In this document: positions 8,942-16,046 of the stretch, one piece after another
Layout: each line of letters begins with the position of its first letter
Numbering within the stretch: the first letter of the stretch is position 1
Assembly: GCA_016197405.1 (NCBI GenBank)
Contig: JACPVR010000017.1
Span: forward strand, 1-64,000
Origin: Mycobacterium sp.
Lineage (GTDB): Bacteria; Actinomycetota; Actinomycetes; Mycobacteriales; Mycobacteriaceae
Length of the DNA stretch: 64,000 nt
Direction: 5' to 3'
The notes under the pieces: generated by a model
Seen by the model: the letters and a program-made list of their open reading frames with translations, nothing else
What the model was told of the DNA's origin: nothing
Database searches by the model: none
Translations under genes and position numbers: made by a program

Positions 8942-9889
8942 TCAGTTCGGTGTTGCTGAACTCCAGTCGGTGGCCACCGCGGCCGGAACGAGACTGTCGT
9001 CGGTAGATACCGCTGGCGCCTTATCGATCGCGGCTACAAGCCAGCGACCGCCAACCCCACGAAGCGTCAAGGGGTAGACCAGTGGCGAGGGGGCGAACTG
9101 AGAGTTCACTGCCGTCACACGGACCAACACGCGGGCCAGCTCGCCGTCTGCGGGCACCGAGGGGGGAAACCCAAGCGCGGTAACCCCGTGCACCGCAATG
9201 CTTTCGTATGCATTGCCCAGCCCGGCAATCATCGAGTCAGTGGTCACGTATTGCTCCACCCCGCCAGCTGTCGTCAGATACGCCTTCAAGAACCCGGTCG
9301 CGGTGCTGTAGGCCGCATCGGACTCACTGAGAGTGCTCGGGTAGCTCAGTGGGAGGTCCGCGCCTGCGCCGGGCCCGCCGATACGCGCCGGAAAGCTGGC
9401 CGCGCGGGGACCGAAGCGTGACCACAGGACCGGGACGCGGTACAGCGCGCGATGCGGTGCGGCCGATTCGTAGGGACGTTGGGTCACCCCTACCACCACG
9501 GAATAGACTTCGGCGTCGGCGTCCTGCCCGGCCACGCCCTCCAGCGACACCGCCACGATGGTGGGGGTGTTGATCACCACCGCCGGAGTTGAGGGAAGCT
9601 CCAGCGTTGCCGGATCGGCGCTGATGAACTGAGTCAAACTGGCGGCGTCCTGGGTGTTGGCCTCCAACCACACCGCGACGAAATCCTGAGCGAACGCACC
9701 GACCACCGCCGAGCGGTTCACCACCGCCCGCGACGGCTCGCTGAGGTCCGGTGGTGTGGCAAACAGGAACTGCCACACCACGTTTATCCCCGCCAGTGCG
9801 GCCAGAATCAAGATTGCAGGCGTTCCGAACTTCACCAGCGCACCCTGGGTGCGGCTGATTCGTTTTTGCCAGATACGACTCATCGCCAT
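8942..9889 (-). CDS. tcpC: TcpC/VirB8-like conjugal transfer protein
   Basis: 315 aa. A short basic cytoplasmic N-terminus is followed by one membrane helix (TPAILILAALAGINVVWQF, about residues 23-42), then two extracytoplasmic NTF2-like domains. The order TM, AFAQDFVAVWLEA, a Pro/Gly linker, then ATGFLKAYLTTAGGVEQYVT and a final strand-rich part matches actinobacterial TcpC proteins. These are VirB8-type scaffolds linking the ATPases to the envelope part of the channel. Start taken at ATG 9889; a second ATG two codons downstream is equally possible and no strong ribosome site separates them. Confidence 0.85.
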   Translation of the reverse strand: MAMSRIWQKRISRTQGALVKFGTPAILILAALAGINVVWQFLFATPPDLSEPSRAVVNRSAVVGAFAQDFVAVWLEANTQDAASLTQFISADPATLELPSTPAVVINTPTIVAVSLEGVAGQDADAEVYSVVVGVTQRPYESAAPHRALYRVPVLWSRFGPRAASFPARIGGPGAGADLPLSYPSTLSESDAAYSTATGFLKAYLTTAGGVEQYVTTDSMIAGLGNAYESIAVHGVTALGFPPSVPADGELARVLVRVTAVNSQFAPSPLVYPLTLRGVGGRWLVAAIDKAPAVSTDDSLVPAAVATDWSSATPN

Positions 9890-9915
9890 GGGTCAGTCCC
9901 GTCAGTCCCTCGCCG

Positions 9916-11019
9916 TTACACCGGCTTGTGGCCGATGATCTTCAAACTCTTGATCGCAAAAGCCGCGTCGACCGGATCGCTGTTCTGTTGCCCACCACCG
10001 AGCACTCCGGGCAATTGCGGAAGCTCCAGACCCAAAGGGCCACTCGGCTTATTCGTGGCGCTCGCCCCGCCCTCGGGCTGCGCCGGCGGACGGGAGGTCT
10101 CCCGGACCAGCATGCGGATCTTGGATGCCAGCACGCGTTTGATCGGCTGCACCGCCTCGCCGTGGACGTTCTTGGTTTCCTGGGTCACCAGCGTGCCGTC
10201 GGTGTCGTTGAACGTGTACTGCACGGTGGTGACCACCCGATACTGCGACCACGGCTTCGTTCCGCTCGCATCGGTCCCCACCCAGCCGAACTCGCCCGAA
10301 ATGGCGGTGATCAGGTGAGTGCCGGGCAACTCGATGTCAATGAACTGGCCGTCGCCGCCGCCGCGCACACACACGAACGCCGCGTGAGGGTCAGTGCCCG
10401 CCATGGTCTGCGCCGAGGTCGAGCCTTCCGCGCAGGAACCCATCGCATCGGCGGTGTAGGAAATCGGGCGGTCCAGGGTGGGAGAGGCGACCGGGGCTGG
10501 CGCTGCCGGGCGCGGCGGTGGCAGCGCCACGGCGTCGGCTCCGTTCGGAGTGCCTGTCGGCTTGGACTCGTCCGAGCCGTACACAGCGACTGCTCCGACG
10601 ATTGCCACCAACACGGCCACCAGCCCGGCGCCGGCGAAGCCCATGGCAACCTTGCCGTCGAACCGCCGTGCCCGGCGCGGTTCCGCCGCGCCGTCCTGGC
10701 CATCGTCAACCGGCCCGGTGAGGGCTTGCCCGTCGACCGGATAGTCGTCGTAGTCGGACACGTCGTCATCGCCGGGCCCCGCTTCCCCATCCTCCGGGTC
10801 GCGGCAATCCCCGAACCCTTGCTCGGCAGGCGCGTCGTCGCCAGCATCGTCGTCGGGATCGCCGCCGATGTCGTCGTAGTCGTCCTCATCCTCATCGAGG
10901 GCGGTGTACGTGCTTTCGGCTCCCGGCGGCAGGTCAAAAGCTGGTGCCTGCGGATAGCCGAACCCATCGTCGTCCTCAGCGGTCAGATTGTTCGACCACT
11001 GATCATTGGTGAGCGTCAT
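9916..11019 (-). CDS. membrane-anchored transfer protein with acidic N-terminus
   Basis: 367 aa, start 11019 overlapping the upstream stop. Residues 1-115 are very acidic and presumably cytosolic (e.g. DEDEDDYDDIGGDPDDDAG). One membrane helix follows (AMGFAGAGLVAVLVAIVGAV, about 125-145), then a Pro-rich linker and a roughly 130-residue beta-rich domain with one Cys pair (GSCAEG, FVCVRG) and repeated strand patterns (QFIDIELPGTHLITAISG). The last domain resembles discoidin or galactose-binding folds seen near TcpC in actinobacterial transfer operons (inference from pattern). Probably a structural envelope component of the T4SS. Confidence 0.65.
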   Translation of the reverse strand: MTLTNDQWSNNLTAEDDDGFGYPQAPAFDLPPGAESTYTALDEDEDDYDDIGGDPDDDAGDDAPAEQGFGDCRDPEDGEAGPGDDDVSDYDDYPVDGQALTGPVDDGQDGAAEPRRARRFDGKVAMGFAGAGLVAVLVAIVGAVAVYGSDESKPTGTPNGADAVALPPPRPAAPAPVASPTLDRPISYTADAMGSCAEGSTSAQTMAGTDPHAAFVCVRGGGDGQFIDIELPGTHLITAISGEFGWVGTDASGTKPWSQYRVVTTVQYTFNDTDGTLVTQETKNVHGEAVQPIKRVLASKIRMLVRETSRPPAQPEGGASATNKPSGPLGLELPQLPGVLGGGQQNSDPVDAAFAIKSLKIIGHKPV

Positions 11020-11399
11020 CGCTGTCCCCGTCCGGTGCCGTGCTGCAAGGTCGATGCACTACGTGAGCTGAGGTGGCGGCGCTGACCTCTACGGCTAAAC
11101 CGCTTGCTGGATCGCCGGGCCGGTTGCGGCTCCGGAACCTGGTAGACCAGCGCGGCTGGCCATAGCGGAGAGCCCCCTACGGGCGTGTAGCCGCCCATAG
11201 CGCCGGTGTTTACCGATGAGTCAGTCCGTGGTGCTGCGCCGGCCGGATCGTCCCGGCGGCAGATACGGCGCACCAGAAGCACCATCAACACCACAAAAAG
11301 CGAGGTCAGAAGGCCAATCGCAACGATCGCGACGGCGAACCCGGCGATGGGGTAGACCATCGCACTGCCCATCGCTACGCTGTCCGTCATGACCATCAT
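11016..11399 (-). CDS. small single-pass membrane protein, first gene of the T4SS operon
   Basis: 127 aa from ATG 11399. This start is favoured because a promoter-like pair (-35 TTTACG, 17-bp spacer, -10 TATTCT) ends 6 nt before it, implying a leaderless transcript; upstream GTG/TTG codons in frame would lie inside the promoter. One membrane helix (AGFAVAIVAIGLLTSLFVVL) is followed by a basic cytosolic tail rich in Arg and Ser (SSKRFSRRGQRRH). The stop overlaps the next start (ATGA). Function unknown; likely a T4SS accessory subunit. Confidence 0.6.
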   Translation of the reverse strand: MMVMTDSVAMGSAMVYPIAGFAVAIVAIGLLTSLFVVLMVLLVRRICRRDDPAGAAPRTDSSVNTGAMGGYTPVGGSPLWPAALVYQVPEPQPARRSSKRFSRRGQRRHLSSRSASTLQHGTGRGQR

Positions 11400-11405
11400 G
11401 CTGAC

Positions 11406-11434
11406 AGAATACGCAGTAGAAGGCAACACGTAAA
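11406..11434 (-). promoter_or_regulatory. predicted promoter of the T4SS operon (leaderless)
   Basis: Read on the minus strand: TTTACG (11429-11434), 17 bp, then TATTCT (11406-11411), and 6 nt later the A of ATG 11399. The -35 lies inside the CACGTAAACA element (11427-11436) that recurs upstream of several ESX-region genes. The same short interval also carries the start of the divergent plus-strand gene at 11438, so the two directions may be co-regulated. Confidence 0.5.
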
Positions 11435-11437
11435 CAA

Positions 11438-12253
11438 ATGGTATCCACTTCGAGTGTTGACCGGTACGACGAACTACGCCGTGAATGGATCGCTGAGCAC
11501 GCGGGCATTTTCTCGATGCAGATCCGCCGCGCCGAGCTGCTCAATCGCAGAATCCGCCGCCGAACCCGTGACGTGGCCGGCGCCAGGCCCAGTCCATACA
11601 ACGACCACCCCAGCCACCCGCTGCTGACCCGCGGCGTCAAAACCGTCGAAGGTGTCCTGGAAGTCAGCGCCGTCATCGCGGCCGCCATCTTGGCCCCCAT
11701 CGGCTGGCCGCTGGGCAAGCTCATCTACCACCGCAGCGAGTCGCTGATCCCCGGCCGACTTCGCTCCTACCCCATTCCCGCGTTCCTGTGGTCAGCGGTC
11801 GCACTGGGTGCCCTCCTGGTGCTGCTATACCGACCCGCAGACACCTTGACGAACACCATCGTGGCGCCCTGGCTGCTTGCACAGCTCCCCGCGGCAGCCC
11901 TGACCGCCGGAATCTACGGAATCCTCAACGGCTGGTTAGCAGTAGACGGTTCGACCGACTGGTGGCCGCTTGCCCCGCCGGCCCCGACCGTGACCCTCAC
12001 CCTGCCGCTTCTCCCTGACGACATGACCGCCCCTTCGCCTTTTCGCACCATCGAACCGGCAGACCCCATCGACCGCACCCCACTCGGTGCCGGAGCGGTG
12101 CGCCCCATGCCTCGTTCAAGCAAGCTCATCGTTGCCGGCCTCGTCCTCAACGCCGTTGGCATTGTGTGGACGCTGGCCGCGGTAGGAGTAGGAATCAAAA
12201 CCTTTGCCGAACAGGCATTCACGCCCAGTAGCACTATCGGATCAAGCTACTGA
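11438..12253 (+). CDS. polytopic membrane protein, 271 aa
   Basis: ATG 11438, divergent from the T4SS operon and convergent with the EspR-like gene at 12297. The cytosolic N-terminus is basic (IRRAELLNRRIRRRTRD). Hydrophobic segments lie near residues 70-95 (VLEVSAVIAAAILAPIGWPL), 112-130 (AFLWSAVALGALLVLLYRP), 145-168 (APWLLAQLPAAALTAGIYGIL) and 228-250 (LIVAGLVLNAVGIVWTLAAV). This resembles the multi-spanning helper proteins that accompany TraG-type coupling proteins in actinobacterial elements, but I do not recognise the family. It is the only plus-strand gene between the two minus-strand operons. Confidence 0.65.
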   Translation: MVSTSSVDRYDELRREWIAEHAGIFSMQIRRAELLNRRIRRRTRDVAGARPSPYNDHPSHPLLTRGVKTVEGVLEVSAVIAAAILAPIGWPLGKLIYHRSESLIPGRLRSYPIPAFLWSAVALGALLVLLYRPADTLTNTIVAPWLLAQLPAAALTAGIYGILNGWLAVDGSTDWWPLAPPAPTVTLTLPLLPDDMTAPSPFRTIEPADPIDRTPLGAGAVRPMPRSSKLIVAGLVLNAVGIVWTLAAVGVGIKTFAEQAFTPSSTIGSSY

Positions 12254-12296
12254 GGCTGGGGCGCCTGCCGCCAACGCTGTGACGCCCACACTGCAG

Positions 12297-12770
12297 CTAC
12301 ACCCCGCAAGCGGAGAGAAACTGCTCGCGACTGTCGGCGTCAAGTTCGAGCAACAGGCTGGTCAGTCGGCGGACATCGGGGTTGCGGGCGAGGTCAAGCC
12401 AATCGAGTTCGGCATCGAGAGCCTGCCGATAGTCGGAATCGGTGAAGTAATCGGCACGGATACCGAAGAATTCGGCGATCAACTCGATGACCTCAGGTGA
12501 CGGCCGCCTACGCTGTCCCGTCCGTAGTTGCGACAGGTACGGCGCCGACAAGCTCATCCCGCCACGCTCAAGCCACTGAATCAGTTCCTGGCTGGTGAAC
12601 CGACCGCGGTCAGGCGGATAGATTGTGGCGAACAACCTGTTGAGCAGCGCAGCAACACCGCCTTCTTCGGCTGACTGACCTTGGACTTGCGAGGACCCCG
12701 ATGCGAGCGCCTCAACCCCTATTCCCACGACCCCTGATTCCCTTCTCCGTAAACCGAATTGAACGTCCAT
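12297..12770 (-). CDS. EspR-like HTH regulator
   Basis: 157 aa from ATG 12770; a GTG about 15 codons downstream is a possible alternative. The core LLNRLFATIYPPDRGRFTSQELIQWLERGG, then MSAPYLSQLRTGQRR (here LSAPYLSQLRTGQRRRPS), then FFGIRADYFTDSDYRQALD, follows M. tuberculosis EspR (Rv3849), including the YPP turn, the APYLSQLRxG recognition helix and the xFxIxAxYFTD dimerisation segment. EspR is a nucleoid-associated regulator of ESX-1 genes. This copy is the last gene of the ESX/coupling-protein run, so it may control plasmid ESX or T4SS promoters. Confidence 0.85.
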   Translation of the reverse strand: MDVQFGLRRRESGVVGIGVEALASGSSQVQGQSAEEGGVAALLNRLFATIYPPDRGRFTSQELIQWLERGGMSLSAPYLSQLRTGQRRRPSPEVIELIAEFFGIRADYFTDSDYRQALDAELDWLDLARNPDVRRLTSLLLELDADSREQFLSACGV

Positions 12771-12816
12771 GCCCAGGGCTATGAACACGTTGCGACTACA
12801 CCGACGGGCGACTGAC

Positions 12817-13023
12817 TCACAGGCCCCCACCGGGCCCGTCCGCAGAGGTGCGGGCTTGCCCGCCGGTAGGCTGAGTCCGCATCTGCCCGCCACCAGGCGA
12901 CGTCGGCTCGAAGGTCTCAATGCAGTGATGCAGGTGCGCGGCAGCTGCGCGAAATCGGCGGACGATCTCCCACACGACGAACACCACTGCACCAACACCG
13001 ATGACCCAACTGACTGCCGTCAC
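12817..13023 (-). CDS. small single-pass membrane protein, 68 aa
   Basis: Start at GTG 13023: GAGGAG lies 7 nt upstream, better than the in-frame codon at 13038. The product opens with a membrane helix (AVSWVIGVGAVVFVVWEIV) followed by basic and His-containing residues (RRFRAAAAHLHHC) and a Pro/Gly/Thr-rich tail. It stands between two EspR-like genes on the same strand. Possible roles are membrane sensor or tether for the regulators, or a transfer accessory; neither is shown by sequence. The 220 bp upstream of it (13024-13243) hold no convincing gene. Confidence 0.5.
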   Translation of the reverse strand: MTAVSWVIGVGAVVFVVWEIVRRFRAAAAHLHHCIETFEPTSPGGGQMRTQPTGGQARTSADGPGGGL

Positions 13024-13243
13024 GAGCACGCTCCTCACGCTCCCGACGCTCGTGCAGCGACACCGCGACGAGTGCTATTGCCATGAAGCGCGATGGTGGT
13101 GTCCCGTTGCCGAACAACGACGCCCCGTCGGCGAACTCCGCAGATAGGTAACGCACGCGAAAGTCGCTTGATGAAGCGATGTTCGACGCGGCACGACCGA
13201 AGCCCCGATGATGGACTTCCCCCGGTGATCCTGACCGTGAGCA

Positions 13244-13600
13244 TCAGCGACGCTCCGGCGGCTTGCACACGTGCATGGCCCGGATCTCATTGAGGCCGCC
13301 AGCATCACGCATTATGCGCAGAAGGTGAAGCTGTGCCTCGACGCCGGTACGCGATCCTGTCTCGGTGAGATAAATTGCCGGCACACCGAAGAACTCGGCG
13401 ATCGCACTGAGCTCTGCGCGGCTGGTGTCGCCGCTCACGCCTGATCGCAACGCCTCCAGGCCCACGGCACTGACCGGCACACCACCTCGCGCCGTGATCG
13501 CGGCTGCAGCTGCGGCCGTGGACAGAGGCGGCTCCGCACGCTTGTGCATCACCTCAAAGAGCAGATTTATCCGCCGTGCAAGCTCAGGATTACGTCGCAT
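13244..13600 (-). CDS. second EspR-like HTH regulator, 118 aa
   Basis: ATG 13600 overlaps the end of the coupling-protein gene by 11 bp; longer in-frame starts lie inside that gene and were rejected. Begins MRRNPELARRINLLFEVMHK. It then has an HTH region (PVSAVGLEALRSGVSGDTSR), the FFGVPAIYLTE segment that matches FFxIxAxYFTD of EspR, and a C-terminal dimer helix (AQLHLLRIMRDAGGLNEIRA). The YPP turn and the APYLSQLR recognition helix are altered (VSAVGLEALRSG), so DNA specificity should differ from the copy at 12297. Likely a partner or antagonist regulator. Confidence 0.75.
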   Translation of the reverse strand: MRRNPELARRINLLFEVMHKRAEPPLSTAAAAAAITARGGVPVSAVGLEALRSGVSGDTSRAELSAIAEFFGVPAIYLTETGSRTGVEAQLHLLRIMRDAGGLNEIRAMHVCKPPERR

Positions 13601-15008
13601 TGTCACGATCCGCCCACATGCGCCGCACCATACGGCGAAGCTTGCCCGGTCCGACGGTGCCAGGATCGGTGCCCTGGCCTTTTGCTCTGGCGAGGATCGC
13701 TTGGCTGGTCTGATCGTAGAGCTCCAAAAAGACTGACCAGTCCGGTATCTCGACACAGGTACCCACCCCACCACGAATCAACAGGCGCGCATGCTCGCGC
13801 GTCGGCGGCAACAACTCCTGCCATCGCAGCGTCGCACCCAGATCGTTGTTCAGGTTCTTCCCGCCGTCGTTCTGGCCGAAGCCCTGCGGCCGACGGTTGG
13901 TCAGCCCAGACCAGTGCTCGGCGGCGGTGAGCAGCTCTTCTTCGCGCGCACCGAACATGATGACCGAAGCCGGGAAGATATCGCGCAACTCATTGGCGTA
14001 CACCGACCCGTAGACCGTATCGAGCTGAGAGGATGCCTGTACCGCGACCATCAGGTTGATTCCGAGGCCACGGCCTTCTCCCACGATGCGCCGCAGGTTG
14101 GGAATGGGTGCGGTATTGGGCAATTCGTCAATCACCATCAGCAGCCGGTGCATCGGCGCCCTGGCCGAGGTTTTCTCGCGCCACCGCCGCACCAGAGAGT
14201 CCAGCAGGGTCACCGCTGAACCGGCCACAGTGCCATCGGCCGGCGCCAGAATGAACAGGGTTGCCAGGGGATCATCGAGAAACTCAGGAGTGAACGGCTC
14301 GAAGCCCTCACGGTCAAGCAGCGAGGTGCGCAACCACGGCGTGATCGCCTTGCGCATAGTGATGGCCACCGAGTCCCGTTGGCGCGGATCCATTTCCATG
14401 ATCCGAGCCATGCCCATTGCCAGCGTCGGGTACTCGTAGCACAGCGCTGCGGCCTGCACCCACCCCGGCTCGGTGCTGTTCTCCGGGTCGATATTGTCGA
14501 CCGCAGTAAGCACCCAAGACATCCCCTTGGAATTACCCGCCGGGGAGGCCGCGTAGAGGAACGCGGCCAGCGGCCCAGCCGCCTGGGACTCCCACACCCC
14601 GCCATCGGACACCTGGTCCGCACCGGAGCCCAAACCGACCGTCGACATCTGCATGATCGTCTCGGCCACGGTCAACGCTTCGTACGGACTGTGGATGCTG
14701 ACAGTCGGATCGTAGGTATTGGCGACCACCCCGTCGGGATAGACCGGCGAAGTCAGCGGACGCAAGTCCAGCAGCGCCTTGGGTCCCCACCTTCGCTCCA
14801 TCACGTACTGCATGAGGTCGTCCTTGGACGATACGACCACCGCTGGCCCACCCCACAGCGTGGCCGCGGGCGCTAAGAGCCGCCGACTTTTACCCGTCTC
14901 CGTCGGCGCCGAGACCAGCACATGCGCTGCACTGCTAGGCACAAACATCTCATTGCCACCGGCACGACGCCCAAAGCCGCAATACGGAGTGGATGGCTTG
15001 ACGTACAT
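13590..15008 (-). CDS. VirD4/TraG-like type IV coupling protein
   Basis: 472 aa from ATG 15008, 17 nt after the preceding stop. Walker A APTETGKSRRLL is near residue 38 and Walker B LLMVIDELPN near residue 291. The all-alpha domain occupies about residues 115-235 between them, and the later GRGLGINLMVAVQASSQL segment matches the sensor helix of TraG/VirD4 proteins. Coupling proteins pump the relaxosome DNA into the T4SS channel. It lacks an obvious N-terminal membrane domain, so it may need a separate membrane partner. It sits at the end of the ESX run, not with virB4. Confidence 0.88.
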   Translation of the reverse strand: MYVKPSTPYCGFGRRAGGNEMFVPSSAAHVLVSAPTETGKSRRLLAPAATLWGGPAVVVSSKDDLMQYVMERRWGPKALLDLRPLTSPVYPDGVVANTYDPTVSIHSPYEALTVAETIMQMSTVGLGSGADQVSDGGVWESQAAGPLAAFLYAASPAGNSKGMSWVLTAVDNIDPENSTEPGWVQAAALCYEYPTLAMGMARIMEMDPRQRDSVAITMRKAITPWLRTSLLDREGFEPFTPEFLDDPLATLFILAPADGTVAGSAVTLLDSLVRRWREKTSARAPMHRLLMVIDELPNTAPIPNLRRIVGEGRGLGINLMVAVQASSQLDTVYGSVYANELRDIFPASVIMFGAREEELLTAAEHWSGLTNRRPQGFGQNDGGKNLNNDLGATLRWQELLPPTREHARLLIRGGVGTCVEIPDWSVFLELYDQTSQAILARAKGQGTDPGTVGPGKLRRMVRRMWADRDNAT

Positions 15009-15025
15009 AGCGTTTGGCCCTTTCG

Positions 15026-15445
15026 CTAGCCGCGAGCCGACTCGGCCATCGCATTGGGGAACTCGTCCAGCGCCGTGCGCAGCGCCAACACCAGGCAGTC
15101 TCGCTGGCGCCCATCGAGCCCGGTCAGGCGTGCCACCGAACTCGCCATCAGCGGGTGGCGGGTCGCGCACAGCAGCGCCGCACGCGCCCACCCGGGCCGC
15201 ACGGTGTCCTCGGAATCAGCGTTGTCCACCGCAGCACGTACCCACGGCTCCCCCTCGCCGCAGCCCTGCGGGCCCGCAGCGAAGAGGATCACTGCCAGCG
15301 GGTCGACCGCGCGCACCTCCCAGATGGTCGCCTCAGAAACCTTGCCCAAGCCGCCCTTGCCGAGCTTGAGCAGGCGGTGCGCCAAATCCACCGCCGCATC
15401 CATGCCGGACAGAGATCCCACCGCTTCACCCCACGACATGACCAT
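15026..15445 (-). CDS. stand-alone copy of the coupling-protein all-alpha domain
   Basis: 139 aa from ATG 15445 (ATG 15439 is also possible; neither has a clear ribosome site). Almost the whole protein lines up with residues about 120-235 of the coupling protein encoded just downstream. Shared landmarks in the same order are GLG, VSxxxxWE, PLAxxLxAAxPxG, AVDNxDxExxxxPGWxxAALLC, AR, then DxRQRD. There is no Walker A or B. In TrwB-type coupling proteins this helical domain faces the relaxosome and binds DNA, so a free copy could be an adaptor or regulator (inference). Confidence 0.7.
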   Translation of the reverse strand: MVMSWGEAVGSLSGMDAAVDLAHRLLKLGKGGLGKVSEATIWEVRAVDPLAVILFAAGPQGCGEGEPWVRAAVDNADSEDTVRPGWARAALLCATRHPLMASSVARLTGLDGRQRDCLVLALRTALDEFPNAMAESARG

Positions 15446-15536
15446 ACAGTGACACAATTAGTCATAAGTAGTCAACAAGAACACATTACGCACGCACTCG
15501 CGCAAGGCGGTCTGCGCGCCAGCCCGGCGGCGGACA

Positions 15537-15974
15537 TCACGAGTTCCCGGGCGGGCCTACCTGTGGATTGCCGACGACGGGATTGCGTCGGACGTCGTAG
15601 ATCGACACTGCCACTGCTCCGTCGAGCATGACGTCACGGCGGACCGGGCGCACGCCCTGCCGACCGCAGAAGTCCACGTACCGCTGCCAGCGGGCCTCGT
15701 CATCGCAGAACGGGCAGGGCTCCGCGACTATGTCCTTTCGGGCGTGAGCCGTGCACTCCTCGAAATGCTGGAACCGGCCGGCGAGCTCCGTCACGACGTC
15801 TTGCCAGGAGCAACCGGACTGCCCGGATGACTTCGCCTCGTAGAGCAGCAGTGCGGCGGTGTCGCGGCAATATGGGCAATCATCCCGCAGCTCAACGTGT
15901 TCCGTGCAGATCGTGTCGTTAAGTCCCGCTGCGAAGATCGTCGCCAACCGCTTCCATGTTGTTCGCGCCGTCAT
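15537..15974 (-). CDS. Cys/His-rich protein with two zinc-ribbon-like repeats
   Basis: 145 aa from ATG 15974, preceded by TGAGG. Two similar units are visible: CTEHVELRDDCPYCRDTAALLL (the first Cys/His, then CPYC) near residues 23-45, and FEECTAHARKDIVAEPCPFC (Cys, His, then CPFC) near residues 72-93. Each gives a C-x2-H...C-x2-C set able to hold one zinc ion. The C-terminal part (RRDVMLDGAVAVSIYDV) looks strand rich. The family is not recognised. It lies between eccA and the coupling-protein genes, at the junction of the T7SS and T4SS blocks. Confidence 0.6.
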   Translation of the reverse strand: MTARTTWKRLATIFAAGLNDTICTEHVELRDDCPYCRDTAALLLYEAKSSGQSGCSWQDVVTELAGRFQHFEECTAHARKDIVAEPCPFCDDEARWQRYVDFCGRQGVRPVRRDVMLDGAVAVSIYDVRRNPVVGNPQVGPPGNS

Positions 15975-16046
15975 CCTCACACCTCACGTAGCGGCCGCCG
16001 GTACCCGCCCCTACCGAACGGGCGCGGTGGATGACGCAGTAGCGCA

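Noticed and set aside
13035..13308. minus-strand ORFs of 77 aa between the two EspR-like genes
   Set aside because: Arg/Ser-rich with no start context or motif; only the 68-aa membrane protein at 12817-13023 has a good ribosome site.
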